Origin: Alphaproteobacteria bacterium
Lineage (GTDB): Bacteria; Pseudomonadota; Alphaproteobacteria; Reyranellales; Reyranellaceae
DNA: 8,930 bases
Direction: 5' to 3'
Assembly (NCBI GenBank): GCA_013290035.1
Contig: JABCYT010000098.1
Span: forward strand, 1 to 8,930
Shown: piece after piece, positions 1 to 6,166 of the stretch
Layout: each line of letters begins with the position of its first letter
Position numbering within the stretch: position 1 is the stretch's first letter
The notes under the pieces: model-generated
Databases searched by the model: none
What the model was told of the DNA's origin: nothing
What the model saw: only the letters and a program-made list of their open reading frames with translations
Position numbers and translations under genes: made by a program

Positions 1-1335
1 CTCGCCGTCCTTGAACTTGCGCTTCACGACGGCCTCGAACGCCGCCTCCTCGGTGTCGAAGCAACGCGCCGGACCGGTGAAGATCAGCCCCTCGCCCTGC
101 ATGCCCGCCACCTTCACGATCGCGCCGTCGGGTGCCAGGTTGCCCTTCAGCCCGACCACGCCGCCGGTCGGCGAGAGGCAGTTCTTCACACGATAGACGA
201 CATCCTGGTTCTCCGGGAACGTCACGTCCTTGTGGTTCTCGGCCAGCGTCTTGCCGGTCGCCGTCAGCACGTCGCCGTGCAGCAGGCCGGCATCGAGCAG
301 CTCCTTGATGACCACGGGAATGCCGCCGACATTGTAGAGATCGAACGCCACGTACTTTCCACCCGGCTTGAGGTCGGCGATGTAGGGCGTCTTCTTGAAG
401 ATCTTCGCCACGTCGTGCAGGTCGAACTTGATGCCGCATTCATGCGCCATCGCCGGCAAATGGAGTCCGGCATTGGTCGAGCCGCCGGTCGCCGCCACGA
501 CGGTGGCGGCGTTCTCGAAGGCTTCGCGCGAGCAGATGTCGCGTGGCCGGATGCCGAGGCGCAGCAGGTTCATCGCCGCTTCGCCCGAGGCCTCGGCGTA
601 CTGGTCGCGCGTCTCGTAGGGCGCTGGCGCGCCGGCCGAGCCCGGCAGTGCGAGGCCGATCGCCTCGGAAACGCAGGCCATGGTGTTGGCTGTGAACTGG
701 CCGCCGCATGAGCCGGCCGACGGACAGGCCGCGCATTCGAGCTCGCGCAGGTCGGCATCGGAGAACTTGCCGGCGGCATGCATGCCGACGCCCTCGAACA
801 CGTCGACCACGGTGACGTCCTTGCCGCGGAACTTGCCGGGCAGGATCGAGCCGCCATACATGAATACCGACGGCACGTTCAGCCGCAGCATGGCCATCAT
901 CATGCCGGGCAGCGACTTGTCGCAGCCGGCCAGGGTCACCATGGCGTCGTAGCAGTGGCCGCGCATGGTGAGCTCGACCGAATCGGCGATGAGGTCGCGG
1001 CTGGCGAGCGACGACTTCATGCCCTGGTGGCCCATGGCGATGCCGTCGGTCACCGTGATGGTGGTGAATTCGCGCGGCGTGCCGCCGCCACGATCGACGC
1101 CGATCTTCACGGCCTGGGCCTGGCGGCTGAGCGCGATGTTGCAGGGCGCAGCCTCGTTCCAGCAGGTCGCCACGCCCACGATCGGCTGGGCGATCTGCTT
1201 CTCGTTGAGGCCCATGGCGTAGAGATAGGATCGATGGGGCGCCCGCTCCGGTCCGACCGTGGTATGCCGGCTCGGCATCTTCGCCTTGTCGAAGGTGGGA
1301 TTGGGATGCAGCCTGGATTGCTTCTTCGTGGCCAT
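1..1335 (-). CDS. ilvD: Dihydroxy-acid dehydratase, N-terminal 445 codons (3' end outside window)
   Basis: Dehydrates 2,3-dihydroxy-isovalerate and 2,3-dihydroxy-3-methylvalerate to the 2-keto acids that precede valine, leucine, isoleucine and pantothenate; cytosolic Fe-S enzyme of the IlvD/Edd family. My translation from the ATG at 1335 reads without a stop to base 1. Visible are WNEAAPCN (residues 59-66), [13 protein letters not shown] (about 94-106), GCDKSLPG (137-144) and [11 protein letters not shown] (209-219). Cys65, Cys138 and Cys210 have the 73/72 spacing of the cluster ligands of plant-type [2Fe-2S] dehydratases, so a [2Fe-2S] rather than [4Fe-4S] enzyme is inferred. Asp97, Asp139 and Lys140 are the expected Mg-site residues. 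Family members run about 555-615 residues, so roughly 110-170 residues, including the catalytic serine region, lie off the left edge. A GGAG lies 11 nt before the start. Related sugar-acid dehydratases are the alternative, but the N-terminus fits IlvD better. Confidence 0.92.
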   Translation of the reverse strand, partial: MATKKQSRLHPNPTFDKAKMPSRHTTVGPERAPHRSYLYAMGLNEKQIAQPIVGVATCWNEAAPCNIALSRQAQAVKIGVDRGGGTPREFTTITVTDGIAMGHQGMKSSLASRDLIADSVELTMRGHCYDAMVTLAGCDKSLPGMMMAMLRLNVPSVFMYGGSILPGKFRGKDVTVVDVFEGVGMHAAGKFSDADLRELECAACPSAGSCGGQFTANTMACVSEAIGLALPGSAGAPAPYETRDQYAEASGEAAMNLLRLGIRPRDICSREAFENAATVVAATGGSTNAGLHLPAMAHECGIKFDLHDVAKIFKKTPYIADLKPGGKYVAFDLYNVGGIPVVIKELLDAGLLHGDVLTATGKTLAENHKDVTFPENQDVVYRVKNCLSPTGGVVGLKGNLAPDGAIVKVAGMQGEGLIFTGPARCFDTEEAAFEAVVKRKFKDGE

Positions 1336-1545
1336 TTGCGCCTGATCTCCGCCGAAACGGTCGCGACTTTACTCATGCCCCCTCGCCCTCGCTAGGGGAC
1401 CCGTCGTCCCGAGCGGAGCCGCCCGAAGGGCGGCACAGCCGAGGGAGCTTGTCTCGACGATAGGTCGTGAACGAACCTGCACCGCGGAAATCGCGGCGGC
1501 AGACGCGCGGCGGATCACCCCTTACACTGCCGAGCGGGAGGAAGC
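1336..1545. promoter_or_regulatory. Divergent intergenic region between ilvD and the permease operon
   Basis: This 210-bp gap must hold the promoters for ilvD (leftward) and for the permease-led operon (rightward). The only strong structure is the palindromic repeat at 1404-1460. A short inverted repeat, CCGCG-gaaat-CGCGG (1482-1496), could be an operator half-site pair but is short enough to be chance. TACACT at 1523-1528 resembles a -10 box, but the partner -35 position (1500-1505, CAGACG) is poor and a start there would leave almost no leader. No promoter can be assigned with confidence. Confidence 0.4.
1404..1460. repeat. Intergenic palindromic repeat, copy A (GAA-loop hairpin)
   Basis: The core is a perfect 7-bp inverted repeat, GCCGCCC (1418-1424), loop GAA (1425-1427), GGGCGGC (1428-1434), preceded by GGA. 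It is flanked by a short outer match, TCGTC (1404-1408) with GACGA (1456-1460). It shares the frame GGAGCCGC-n-CGAAG-n-GCGGC with the repeat at 5180-5226, and the differing stem position is changed on both sides so pairing is kept. Such elements are dispersed in many copies in alphaproteobacterial genomes; family membership is inferred from resemblance. It lies between divergent genes, so it is not placed as a terminator for either. Confidence 0.65.
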
Positions 1546-2451
1546 GTGCCGCTCTGGATACCGATAACCGTCGCCGCTGCGCTGTTTCAGAACATCCGCA
1601 CGACGATGCAGCAGAAGATTCGCGGCATCCTGAGCGTCGATGGGGCCAACTTCGTGCGCTACCTCTACGGCGCGCCGCTGGCGCTCGGCATGCTGGCTTT
1701 CCTCGTGTTCGGCACCGGCCGGCAGGTGCCTTCGATCTCGTTGCCCTTTCTCGGGATGGTGACGATCGCCGGCGTCGCCCAGATCGTGGCGACCTCGCTC
1801 ATGATCCACGCCTTCTCGCTGCGCAACTATGCGGTCGGCACGGTCTATTCCAAGACCGAGACAGTGTTCGTGGCCCTGTTCGCCACCTTCATCGCCCACG
1901 AGCCGCTCAAGTTCGGCGCCTGGATCGGCATCCTGGTCTGCCTGGGCGGCGTGATGATCCTGAGCCTGCGCGGCTCGTTCGCCAATGTCAGGAGCGTGCT
2001 CGCCGACCTCACGCACAAGGGCGCGCTCTACGGGCTCCTCTCGGGCGCGATCTTCGCGATCGCCGCCTTCACCATCCGCGAGGCCTCCAAGCTCCTGCCC
2101 GACGGCGATTTCATGATCCGCGGCATCACCGTGCTCGCCTGCATGAACACCATCCAGGTCGTGCTGATGGCGGCCTACCTCTCGCGCCGCGACCGGCCGC
2201 AGCTCGGCAAGGTGTGGTTCAACTGGCGCTCGTCGGTGTGGGTCGGCATCTTCAGCGTGCTCGGTTCGGCCGGCTGGGCGCTCGCCATGACGCTCGAGAA
2301 TGCGGCGCTGGTCCGCGCCGTCGGTCAGATCGAGCTGGTCTTCACCTTCATCGCCTCGCACGTCGTGCTCAAGGAAAGGCCGTCCGCCGGCGAGTGGATC
2401 GGCAGCGTCCTCGTGGTCGGCGGTGTCGTTCTCATCCTCATTACCCGATGA
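1546..2451 (+). CDS. EamA/DMT-superfamily inner-membrane transporter (permease)
   Basis: A 301-residue, very hydrophobic protein of the drug/metabolite transporter superfamily (RhaT/EamA type), expected in the inner membrane. About ten helices are visible, at roughly residues 3-21, 33-55, 66-88, 94-117, 122-141, 158-177, 190-211, 230-250, 255-275 and 282-300, giving the usual two five-helix EamA halves. Each half has the typical short acidic loop before its last helix (AHEPLKFG near 117-124, LKERPSAGEW near 275-284). The GTG start is chosen because GGGAGGA (1536-1542) sits just upstream and the first helix begins directly after it; the next methionine (residue 21) would remove that helix. The stop overlaps an ATG (ATGA, 2448-2451) that opens an 11-codon ORF leading to the next gene. 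Family members move amino acids, sugars, metabolites or drugs in either direction, so the substrate is unknown; operon context suggests a carboxylate or its product. Confidence 0.9.
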   Translation: MPLWIPITVAAALFQNIRTTMQQKIRGILSVDGANFVRYLYGAPLALGMLAFLVFGTGRQVPSISLPFLGMVTIAGVAQIVATSLMIHAFSLRNYAVGTVYSKTETVFVALFATFIAHEPLKFGAWIGILVCLGGVMILSLRGSFANVRSVLADLTHKGALYGLLSGAIFAIAAFTIREASKLLPDGDFMIRGITVLACMNTIQVVLMAAYLSRRDRPQLGKVWFNWRSSVWVGIFSVLGSAGWALAMTLENAALVRAVGQIELVFTFIASHVVLKERPSAGEWIGSVLVVGGVVLILITR

Positions 2452-2483
2452 CCCATCCGACGACCCAAGGGGTGAACCGATGA
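2448..2483 (+). other. Possible 11-codon linker ORF coupling permease and CoA-transferase translation
   Basis: An ATG at 2448 overlaps the permease stop codon, reads 11 codons (MTHPTTQGVNR), and ends in a TGA at 2481-2483 that overlaps the ATG of the CoA-transferase (2480-2482). Both ends are therefore ATGA junctions. The geometry would let a ribosome finishing the permease restart here and be delivered to the CoA-transferase start. The CoA-transferase also has its own AAGGGG (2467-2472), so the mini-ORF may be incidental. A functional peptide is not claimed. Confidence 0.3.
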
Positions 2484-3643
2484 CGGAAACCAACCCCCGG
2501 CCGCTGCACGGCCTTCGCGTTCTCGACTTCTCGACCACCATCGCCGGGCCGCATTGCAGCCGGCTGCTGGCCGACATGGGCGCCGACGTGATCAAGGTCG
2601 AATCGCCCGAAGGCGACCTGATGCGCAGCCGGCCGGTGCAGCGCGACGGCGCCGGCACGATGTTCGGCCAGCTCAATGCCGGCAAGCGCTCGATCGTGCT
2701 CGACCTCAAGAAGCCCGAGGCGATCGCCGCGGTGAAGAAGCTGGTGAAGACGGTCGATATCGTGCTGGAGAACTATCGGCCCGGCGTGATGAAGCGCCTG
2801 AGACTCGACTATCCCGAACTGGCGAAGATCAACCCCAGGATCATCTACGGCGCCATCTCGGGCTACGGCCAGACCGGCCCCGCCGCCGGCCGCCCGGCCT
2901 ATGCGCCGGTCATTCACGCCTCGACCGGCTACGACATGGCCCATCTCTTTTACCAGCAAGGTCGCGAACGGCCGGACAATTGCGGCATCTTCGTCGCCGA
3001 CTATGCCAGCGGCGCCTACGCGATGGGCGGCATCCTGGCGGCGCTCCATCAGCGCCACGTCACCGGCAAAGGCCAGATGGTCGATGTGTCGATGTTCGAG
3101 ACCCTGGTCGGCATGCTGCTGGGTGAGGTCAACCGCGCACAGTTCGACTTCGAGATGCCGTCGCGGCCGATGTACGGGCCGGTCGAGGCCAAGGACGGCT
3201 ATGTCATGCTGGCGACGGCGAGCGAACGGACCTTCCAGGACATGGCGACGGCGGCGGGCCGGCGCGACTGGCTCACCGATCCGCGCTTCGAGAAATATGC
3301 CGACCGGCGCATGAACTGGGACCAGTTCGTCGACGAGTTCGAGGCGTGGTCGAAGACGCTCACGGTCAAGGAATGCGTCGCGGCGCTGGAGAAGCACGGC
3401 GTGCCCTGCTCGCCGTATCTTACCGTGACCGAGGCGCTGCAGGACCCGCAGGTCGCCCATCGCGGCTCGCTCTGCACCATCGAGGACAGCGCCGGTTCAT
3501 ACAAGTCGCCCGCCCCGCCCTTTCGCTTCTCCGGCTCACCGTTGCAAAGCGGCCCCAAGGTCGCGGGCCTGGGCGAGCACACCAAGAGCGTGCTCGCCGA
3601 GGCCGGTCTCAGCGAAATCGAGATCAAGGCCTTGGCGAAATGA
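2480..3643 (+). CDS. Class III (CaiB/BaiF family) acyl-CoA transferase
   Basis: Encodes 387 residues, normal for the family, which moves CoA between carboxylic acids through an enzyme-bound aspartyl-CoA/anhydride intermediate in the cytosol; relatives include formyl-CoA:oxalate, L-carnitine and 2-methylacyl-CoA enzymes. Diagnostic segments are the N-terminal GLRVLDFSTTIAGPHCSRLLADMGADVIKVE (about residues 11-41), LDLKKPEA (74-81), VLENYRPGVM (95-104), YGAISGYGQTGP (123-134), and FVADYASGAYA (171-181). Asp174 in the last is the expected catalytic aspartate. GHPxx-like GQMVDVSMFE (198-207) and the small C-terminal domain with PCSPYLTVTEALQDPQ (309-324) also fit. The ATG at 2480 has AAGGGG seven bases upstream. 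The stop overlaps the start of the thiolase-like gene (ATGA, 3640-3643), implying translational coupling and a shared acyl-CoA pathway. The acyl donor and acceptor cannot be told from sequence; alpha-methylacyl-CoA racemase is an alternative activity within the same fold. Confidence 0.92.
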   Translation: MTETNPRPLHGLRVLDFSTTIAGPHCSRLLADMGADVIKVESPEGDLMRSRPVQRDGAGTMFGQLNAGKRSIVLDLKKPEAIAAVKKLVKTVDIVLENYRPGVMKRLRLDYPELAKINPRIIYGAISGYGQTGPAAGRPAYAPVIHASTGYDMAHLFYQQGRERPDNCGIFVADYASGAYAMGGILAALHQRHVTGKGQMVDVSMFETLVGMLLGEVNRAQFDFEMPSRPMYGPVEAKDGYVMLATASERTFQDMATAAGRRDWLTDPRFEKYADRRMNWDQFVDEFEAWSKTLTVKECVAALEKHGVPCSPYLTVTEALQDPQVAHRGSLCTIEDSAGSYKSPAPPFRFSGSPLQSGPKVAGLGEHTKSVLAEAGLSEIEIKALAK

Positions 3644-5190
3644 TCGATCCGCGTACGCCCATTCTCGTCGGCTGCGGCCAGATCACCGATACGACGGGCA
3701 AGCCATCAAGCGAACGCTCGAATGTCGCCTTCTGTGCCGAGGCCGCGAACCTCGCTCTCGACGATAGCCGCGTCGCGATCGGCACGGCGGCGCTGGGTCG
3801 CAGGATCGATGCGGTGGCGGTTCTCGAATTCTTCCCCGACATCAGCCCGCGCTTCGCCTCGCCGTTCGGCCGCTGCAGCAACCCGCCCAAGGCTGTCGCC
3901 AACCGGCTGAACGCGACGCCACGGCAGCTCATCTACACGCACTCCGGCGGCAACACGCCCCAGTATCTCGTCAATCGATTCTCGGAAGAGATCGCAAGCG
4001 GCGAGACCGAGCTGGCGCTGATCTGCGGCGCCGAGCTGCTGCGCTCGACCCAGAGCGCGCGCAAGGCCGGGCTGAAGATCGACTGGAACGAGGATCCCGG
4101 CGGCGAGCCGACGCGGATCGGCGACAAGCGCTTCGGCTTCTCCGACGAGGAGGGGCGACACGAGCTCCGCGCGGCGATCCATTTCTACCCGCTGCTGGAA
4201 AACGCCATCCGTGGCGGCCTGAAGCGCGATGTGGCCAGCCACATGACGGCCATGGGCCGGCTGTTCGCGCGCCTGGCCGCCGTCGCCAAGGACAATCCGC
4301 TGGCGACGCGACGGGAAGGCTACAGCGCCGAGCGGCTGGCCACGATCTCCGATGACAATCGCTGGATCTGCTTTCCCTATCCGCGGCTGATGAATGCCAA
4401 CGCCATCATCGACCAGGCGGCGGCGGTGCTGGTGACCTCGGTCGGCAAGGCGCGCGAATGGGGCATCCCGCAGGACCGCTGGGTGTTCCTGCATGGCTGC
4501 GCCGACGGCGTCGACACCTGGGTCGTGTCGGAGCGCGATCGCCTCGACGCCTCGCCGGCCATCAAGGGCTGCGCGCGGCTTGCGCTCGACATGGCGGGCA
4601 AGACGCTGTCCGACGTGGCGGCCTTCGACCTCTATAGCTGCTTCCCCTCGGCGGTCGAGGTGGCGATGACGGAGATCGGCATCGCCCCGGACGATCCGCG
4701 GCCGGTCAGTGTCACCGGCGGCCTGCCCTTCTTCGGCGGCCCGGGCAACAACTACGTCACCCATTCCATCGCCGAGATGATGAACGTGGTGCGCAAGACG
4801 CCGGGCTCCTTCGGCATGGTGACGGCCAACGGCAACTACCTCACCAAGCATTCGGCTGGGCTCTACTCGACCAAGCCAACCAAGGGTCCGTGGCGAAGGC
4901 AAGACCCGAAGAAATTGCAAGCCGAGCTCGATGCCCGGCCCAAGCAGCACGTGAACACGAAACCGGCCGGCACCGGCACGATCGAGACGTACTGTGTTGC
5001 CTACGGCAGGGACGCGCCGGACCGCGCCTACATTTTCGGCCGGCTGGACGGTTCGGGCGACCGTTTCGTCGCCATGGCCGCGCATGAGCCCGCTTTGCTG
5101 ACCGACATGCTGACGAACGAGCAGCTTGGGCGTAAAGTGGCGGTCGGTGAGAAAGACGGTCGCAACGTCTTCAAGCCAACCTCATCCTGA
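3640..5190 (+). CDS. Thiolase-like protein (TLP1/SCP2-thiolase-like) with extra C-terminal domain; catalytic residues apparently lost
   Basis: A 516-residue thiolase-fold protein, longer than ordinary thiolases (about 390-400). Residues 1 to about 420 show the fold: MIDPRTPILVGCGQ at the start, SGETELALICGAE (120-132), AAFDLYSCFPSAVEVA (327-342, the SCP2-type xxHDxFS equivalent) and VTGGLPFFGGPGNNYV (358-373). Residues about 425-516 form an additional domain, as in mycobacterial thiolase-like protein type 1. The nucleophile segment reads YTHSGGNTPQYL (99-110) with no cysteine where thiolases have Cys-x-S/T; the GHP motif reads GGP (366-368); and the C-terminal CxG loop is replaced by TANGNYLTKHS (395-405). 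Conventional thiolytic or condensing activity is therefore doubtful. It may bind acyl-CoA or act with a partner. It overlaps the CoA-transferase stop by ATGA. Its last codons and TGA lie inside a palindromic repeat (5180-5226). Automated annotation would probably say acetyl-CoA acetyltransferase; the fold is secure, the reaction is not. Confidence 0.88.
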   Translation: MIDPRTPILVGCGQITDTTGKPSSERSNVAFCAEAANLALDDSRVAIGTAALGRRIDAVAVLEFFPDISPRFASPFGRCSNPPKAVANRLNATPRQLIYTHSGGNTPQYLVNRFSEEIASGETELALICGAELLRSTQSARKAGLKIDWNEDPGGEPTRIGDKRFGFSDEEGRHELRAAIHFYPLLENAIRGGLKRDVASHMTAMGRLFARLAAVAKDNPLATRREGYSAERLATISDDNRWICFPYPRLMNANAIIDQAAAVLVTSVGKAREWGIPQDRWVFLHGCADGVDTWVVSERDRLDASPAIKGCARLALDMAGKTLSDVAAFDLYSCFPSAVEVAMTEIGIAPDDPRPVSVTGGLPFFGGPGNNYVTHSIAEMMNVVRKTPGSFGMVTANGNYLTKHSAGLYSTKPTKGPWRRQDPKKLQAELDARPKQHVNTKPAGTGTIETYCVAYGRDAPDRAYIFGRLDGSGDRFVAMAAHEPALLTDMLTNEQLGRKVAVGEKDGRNVFKPTSS

Positions 5191-5226
5191 GGAGCCGCGC
5201 GAAGCGCGGCGTCTCGAAGGATGAGG
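5180..5226. repeat. Intergenic palindromic repeat, copy B, overlapping the thiolase-like stop codon
   Basis: A two-tier palindrome. The outer arms CCTCATCCT (5180-5188) and AGGATGAGG (5218-5226) are perfect 9-bp complements. The inner stem is GCCGCGC (5194-5200), loop GAA (5201-5203), GCGCGGC (5204-5210). The tip holds GCGAAGC, a heptamer known to form an unusually stable DNA mini-hairpin. The element resembles the CTCATCCTGAGG...CGAAGGATGAG repeats scattered through Bradyrhizobium-like genomes (recognised from general knowledge). It supplies the last codons and TGA of the upstream gene and fills most of the 66-bp gap before the PhyH gene. It has no T-tract, so it is not called a terminator; in the mRNA it could still protect the upstream message or lower downstream expression. 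Confidence 0.85.
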
Positions 5227-5256
5227 TGAGTGGGCTCAAGTTGAGGAAGCCAAACC

Positions 5257-6090
5257 ATGCCCAACATGCTGAGTGCCGCGCAGACGGCCGAGTTCAATCA
5301 AAAAGGCTTCACCTACGCCCGCGGCCTGTTCGCGCCGGATGAAGTGAAGCTCCTCACCGACGCGATGGAGCAGGACCCCGCGGTGCGTTCGAGCATCCTC
5401 GACCGGCGCGACGGCGAAGGACGCTCGACCCGCATCGCGCTGTGGAACCGCGCCGGCGACAGCGTCTATGGCCTGGCGGCGCGCTGCCAACGCATGGTCG
5501 ATACCTCGGCGGCGTTGCTCGGCGGACCGGTCTATCACTACCAGTCCAAGCTCACGGCCAAGGAGCCGGAGGTCGGCGGCGCCTGGGAATGGCACCAGGA
5601 TTACGGCTACTGGTACTACAACGGCTGCATCAGGCCCGACCTGCTCTCGATCATGGTGGCCCTCGACAGGACCACGCGCGAGAATGGCTGCCTGCAGATC
5701 GCGACGGGCTCGCACAAGCTCGGCCGCATCGACCATACGCCGTTGTCGCCGACCCAGAACGAGGTCGATCCCAAGCGAATGCCCTACATCCTCGAGCAAT
5801 GCCCGATCGAGTGTTGCGAGCTGGAAGTCGGCGACGCGCTGATCTTCCATTGCAACGCCATCCACCGTTCCGACGCCAACCGCTCGGCCAACCGGCGCTG
5901 GACGCTGTTGATCTGCTACAACCGGGTCGACAACGACACGATCATCAAGACCGACGATCGATACTACGTGCCGCTCGAGACGGTCGACGACGGCGCGCTC
6001 CGCCGCGCCGGCCTGCGCTTCGCCAGCGGCGACAACGCCGAACACTTCGCGTCGCGGCCCTACGTGCCGGATCTGCGCAAGGCGTCTTAA
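5257..6090 (+). CDS. Phytanoyl-CoA dioxygenase (PhyH) family Fe(II)/2-oxoglutarate oxygenase
   Basis: A 277-residue cytosolic protein of the PhyH family, non-haem iron enzymes that hydroxylate a substrate while converting 2-oxoglutarate and O2 to succinate and CO2. The jelly-roll iron site is complete: WHQDYGYWYYNG (112-123) gives His113 and Asp115, and AIHRSDANRSANRRW (201-215) gives the distal His203, with Arg214 eleven residues later where PhyH places its 2-oxoglutarate-binding arginine. LDRTTRENGCLQIATGSHKLGRIDH (136-160) is the typical strand-turn of the family. Length is normal and both ends look intact. The ATG at 5257 has GAGGA (5243-5247) nine bases upstream. It is the last plus-strand gene, 66 bp after the thiolase-like gene, so operon membership is likely but less tight than for the first three. 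The family includes enzymes acting on acyl-CoAs, ectoine, small acids and halogenation substrates. An acyl-CoA substrate is suggested only by the neighbours. Confidence 0.92.
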   Translation: MPNMLSAAQTAEFNQKGFTYARGLFAPDEVKLLTDAMEQDPAVRSSILDRRDGEGRSTRIALWNRAGDSVYGLAARCQRMVDTSAALLGGPVYHYQSKLTAKEPEVGGAWEWHQDYGYWYYNGCIRPDLLSIMVALDRTTRENGCLQIATGSHKLGRIDHTPLSPTQNEVDPKRMPYILEQCPIECCELEVGDALIFHCNAIHRSDANRSANRRWTLLICYNRVDNDTIIKTDDRYYVPLETVDDGALRRAGLRFASGDNAEHFASRPYVPDLRKAS

Positions 6091-6107
6091 TATAGGGCGA
6101 ATTCAAG

Positions 6108-6166
6108 CCCGCGCGCGCCCAGCTAAGCCCCCAGCCGCTCCAGCGCCGTGCTCAGGCGCGCGCGGG
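6108..6166. repeat. GC-only inverted repeat at the PhyH/valS convergent junction
   Basis: CCCGCGCGCGCC (6108-6119) and GGCGCGCGCGGG (6155-6166) are perfect 12-bp complements with a 35-base loop that includes the valS stop codon. The position between two convergent gene ends would suit a bidirectional transcription stop. There is no T-tract on either strand, and both arms are alternating GC, which arises easily in GC-rich coding DNA, so a role is uncertain. Confidence 0.3.

Noticed and set aside
1500..1528. CAGACG / TACACT as a sigma-70 promoter for the permease operon
   Set aside because: Only partial matches at both boxes, and the implied start would fall on the ribosome-binding site.
1467..2483. 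338-codon plus-strand frame overlapping the permease gene
   Set aside because: Arg/Ala/Gly-rich translation in the wrong frame of a clear ten-helix membrane protein. Only its final 11 codons (from 2448) are of possible interest.
1522..2709. 395-codon open frame on the minus strand across the permease and CoA-transferase genes
   Set aside because: It crosses two real genes, has a low-complexity Asp/Arg/Glu/His-rich composition and no recognisable domain; a codon-bias shadow.
3706..5085. 459-codon open frame on the minus strand, antisense to the thiolase-like gene
   Set aside because: The translation is rich in Arg, Gly, Ala and His with no family motif, while the opposite strand carries a clear thiolase-fold protein. 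Long antisense frames are expected in GC-rich coding DNA.
6095..6110. GGGC-gaattcaa-GCCC as a terminator for the PhyH gene
   Set aside because: A 4-bp stem with an 8-base loop and no T-tract is too weak to call.
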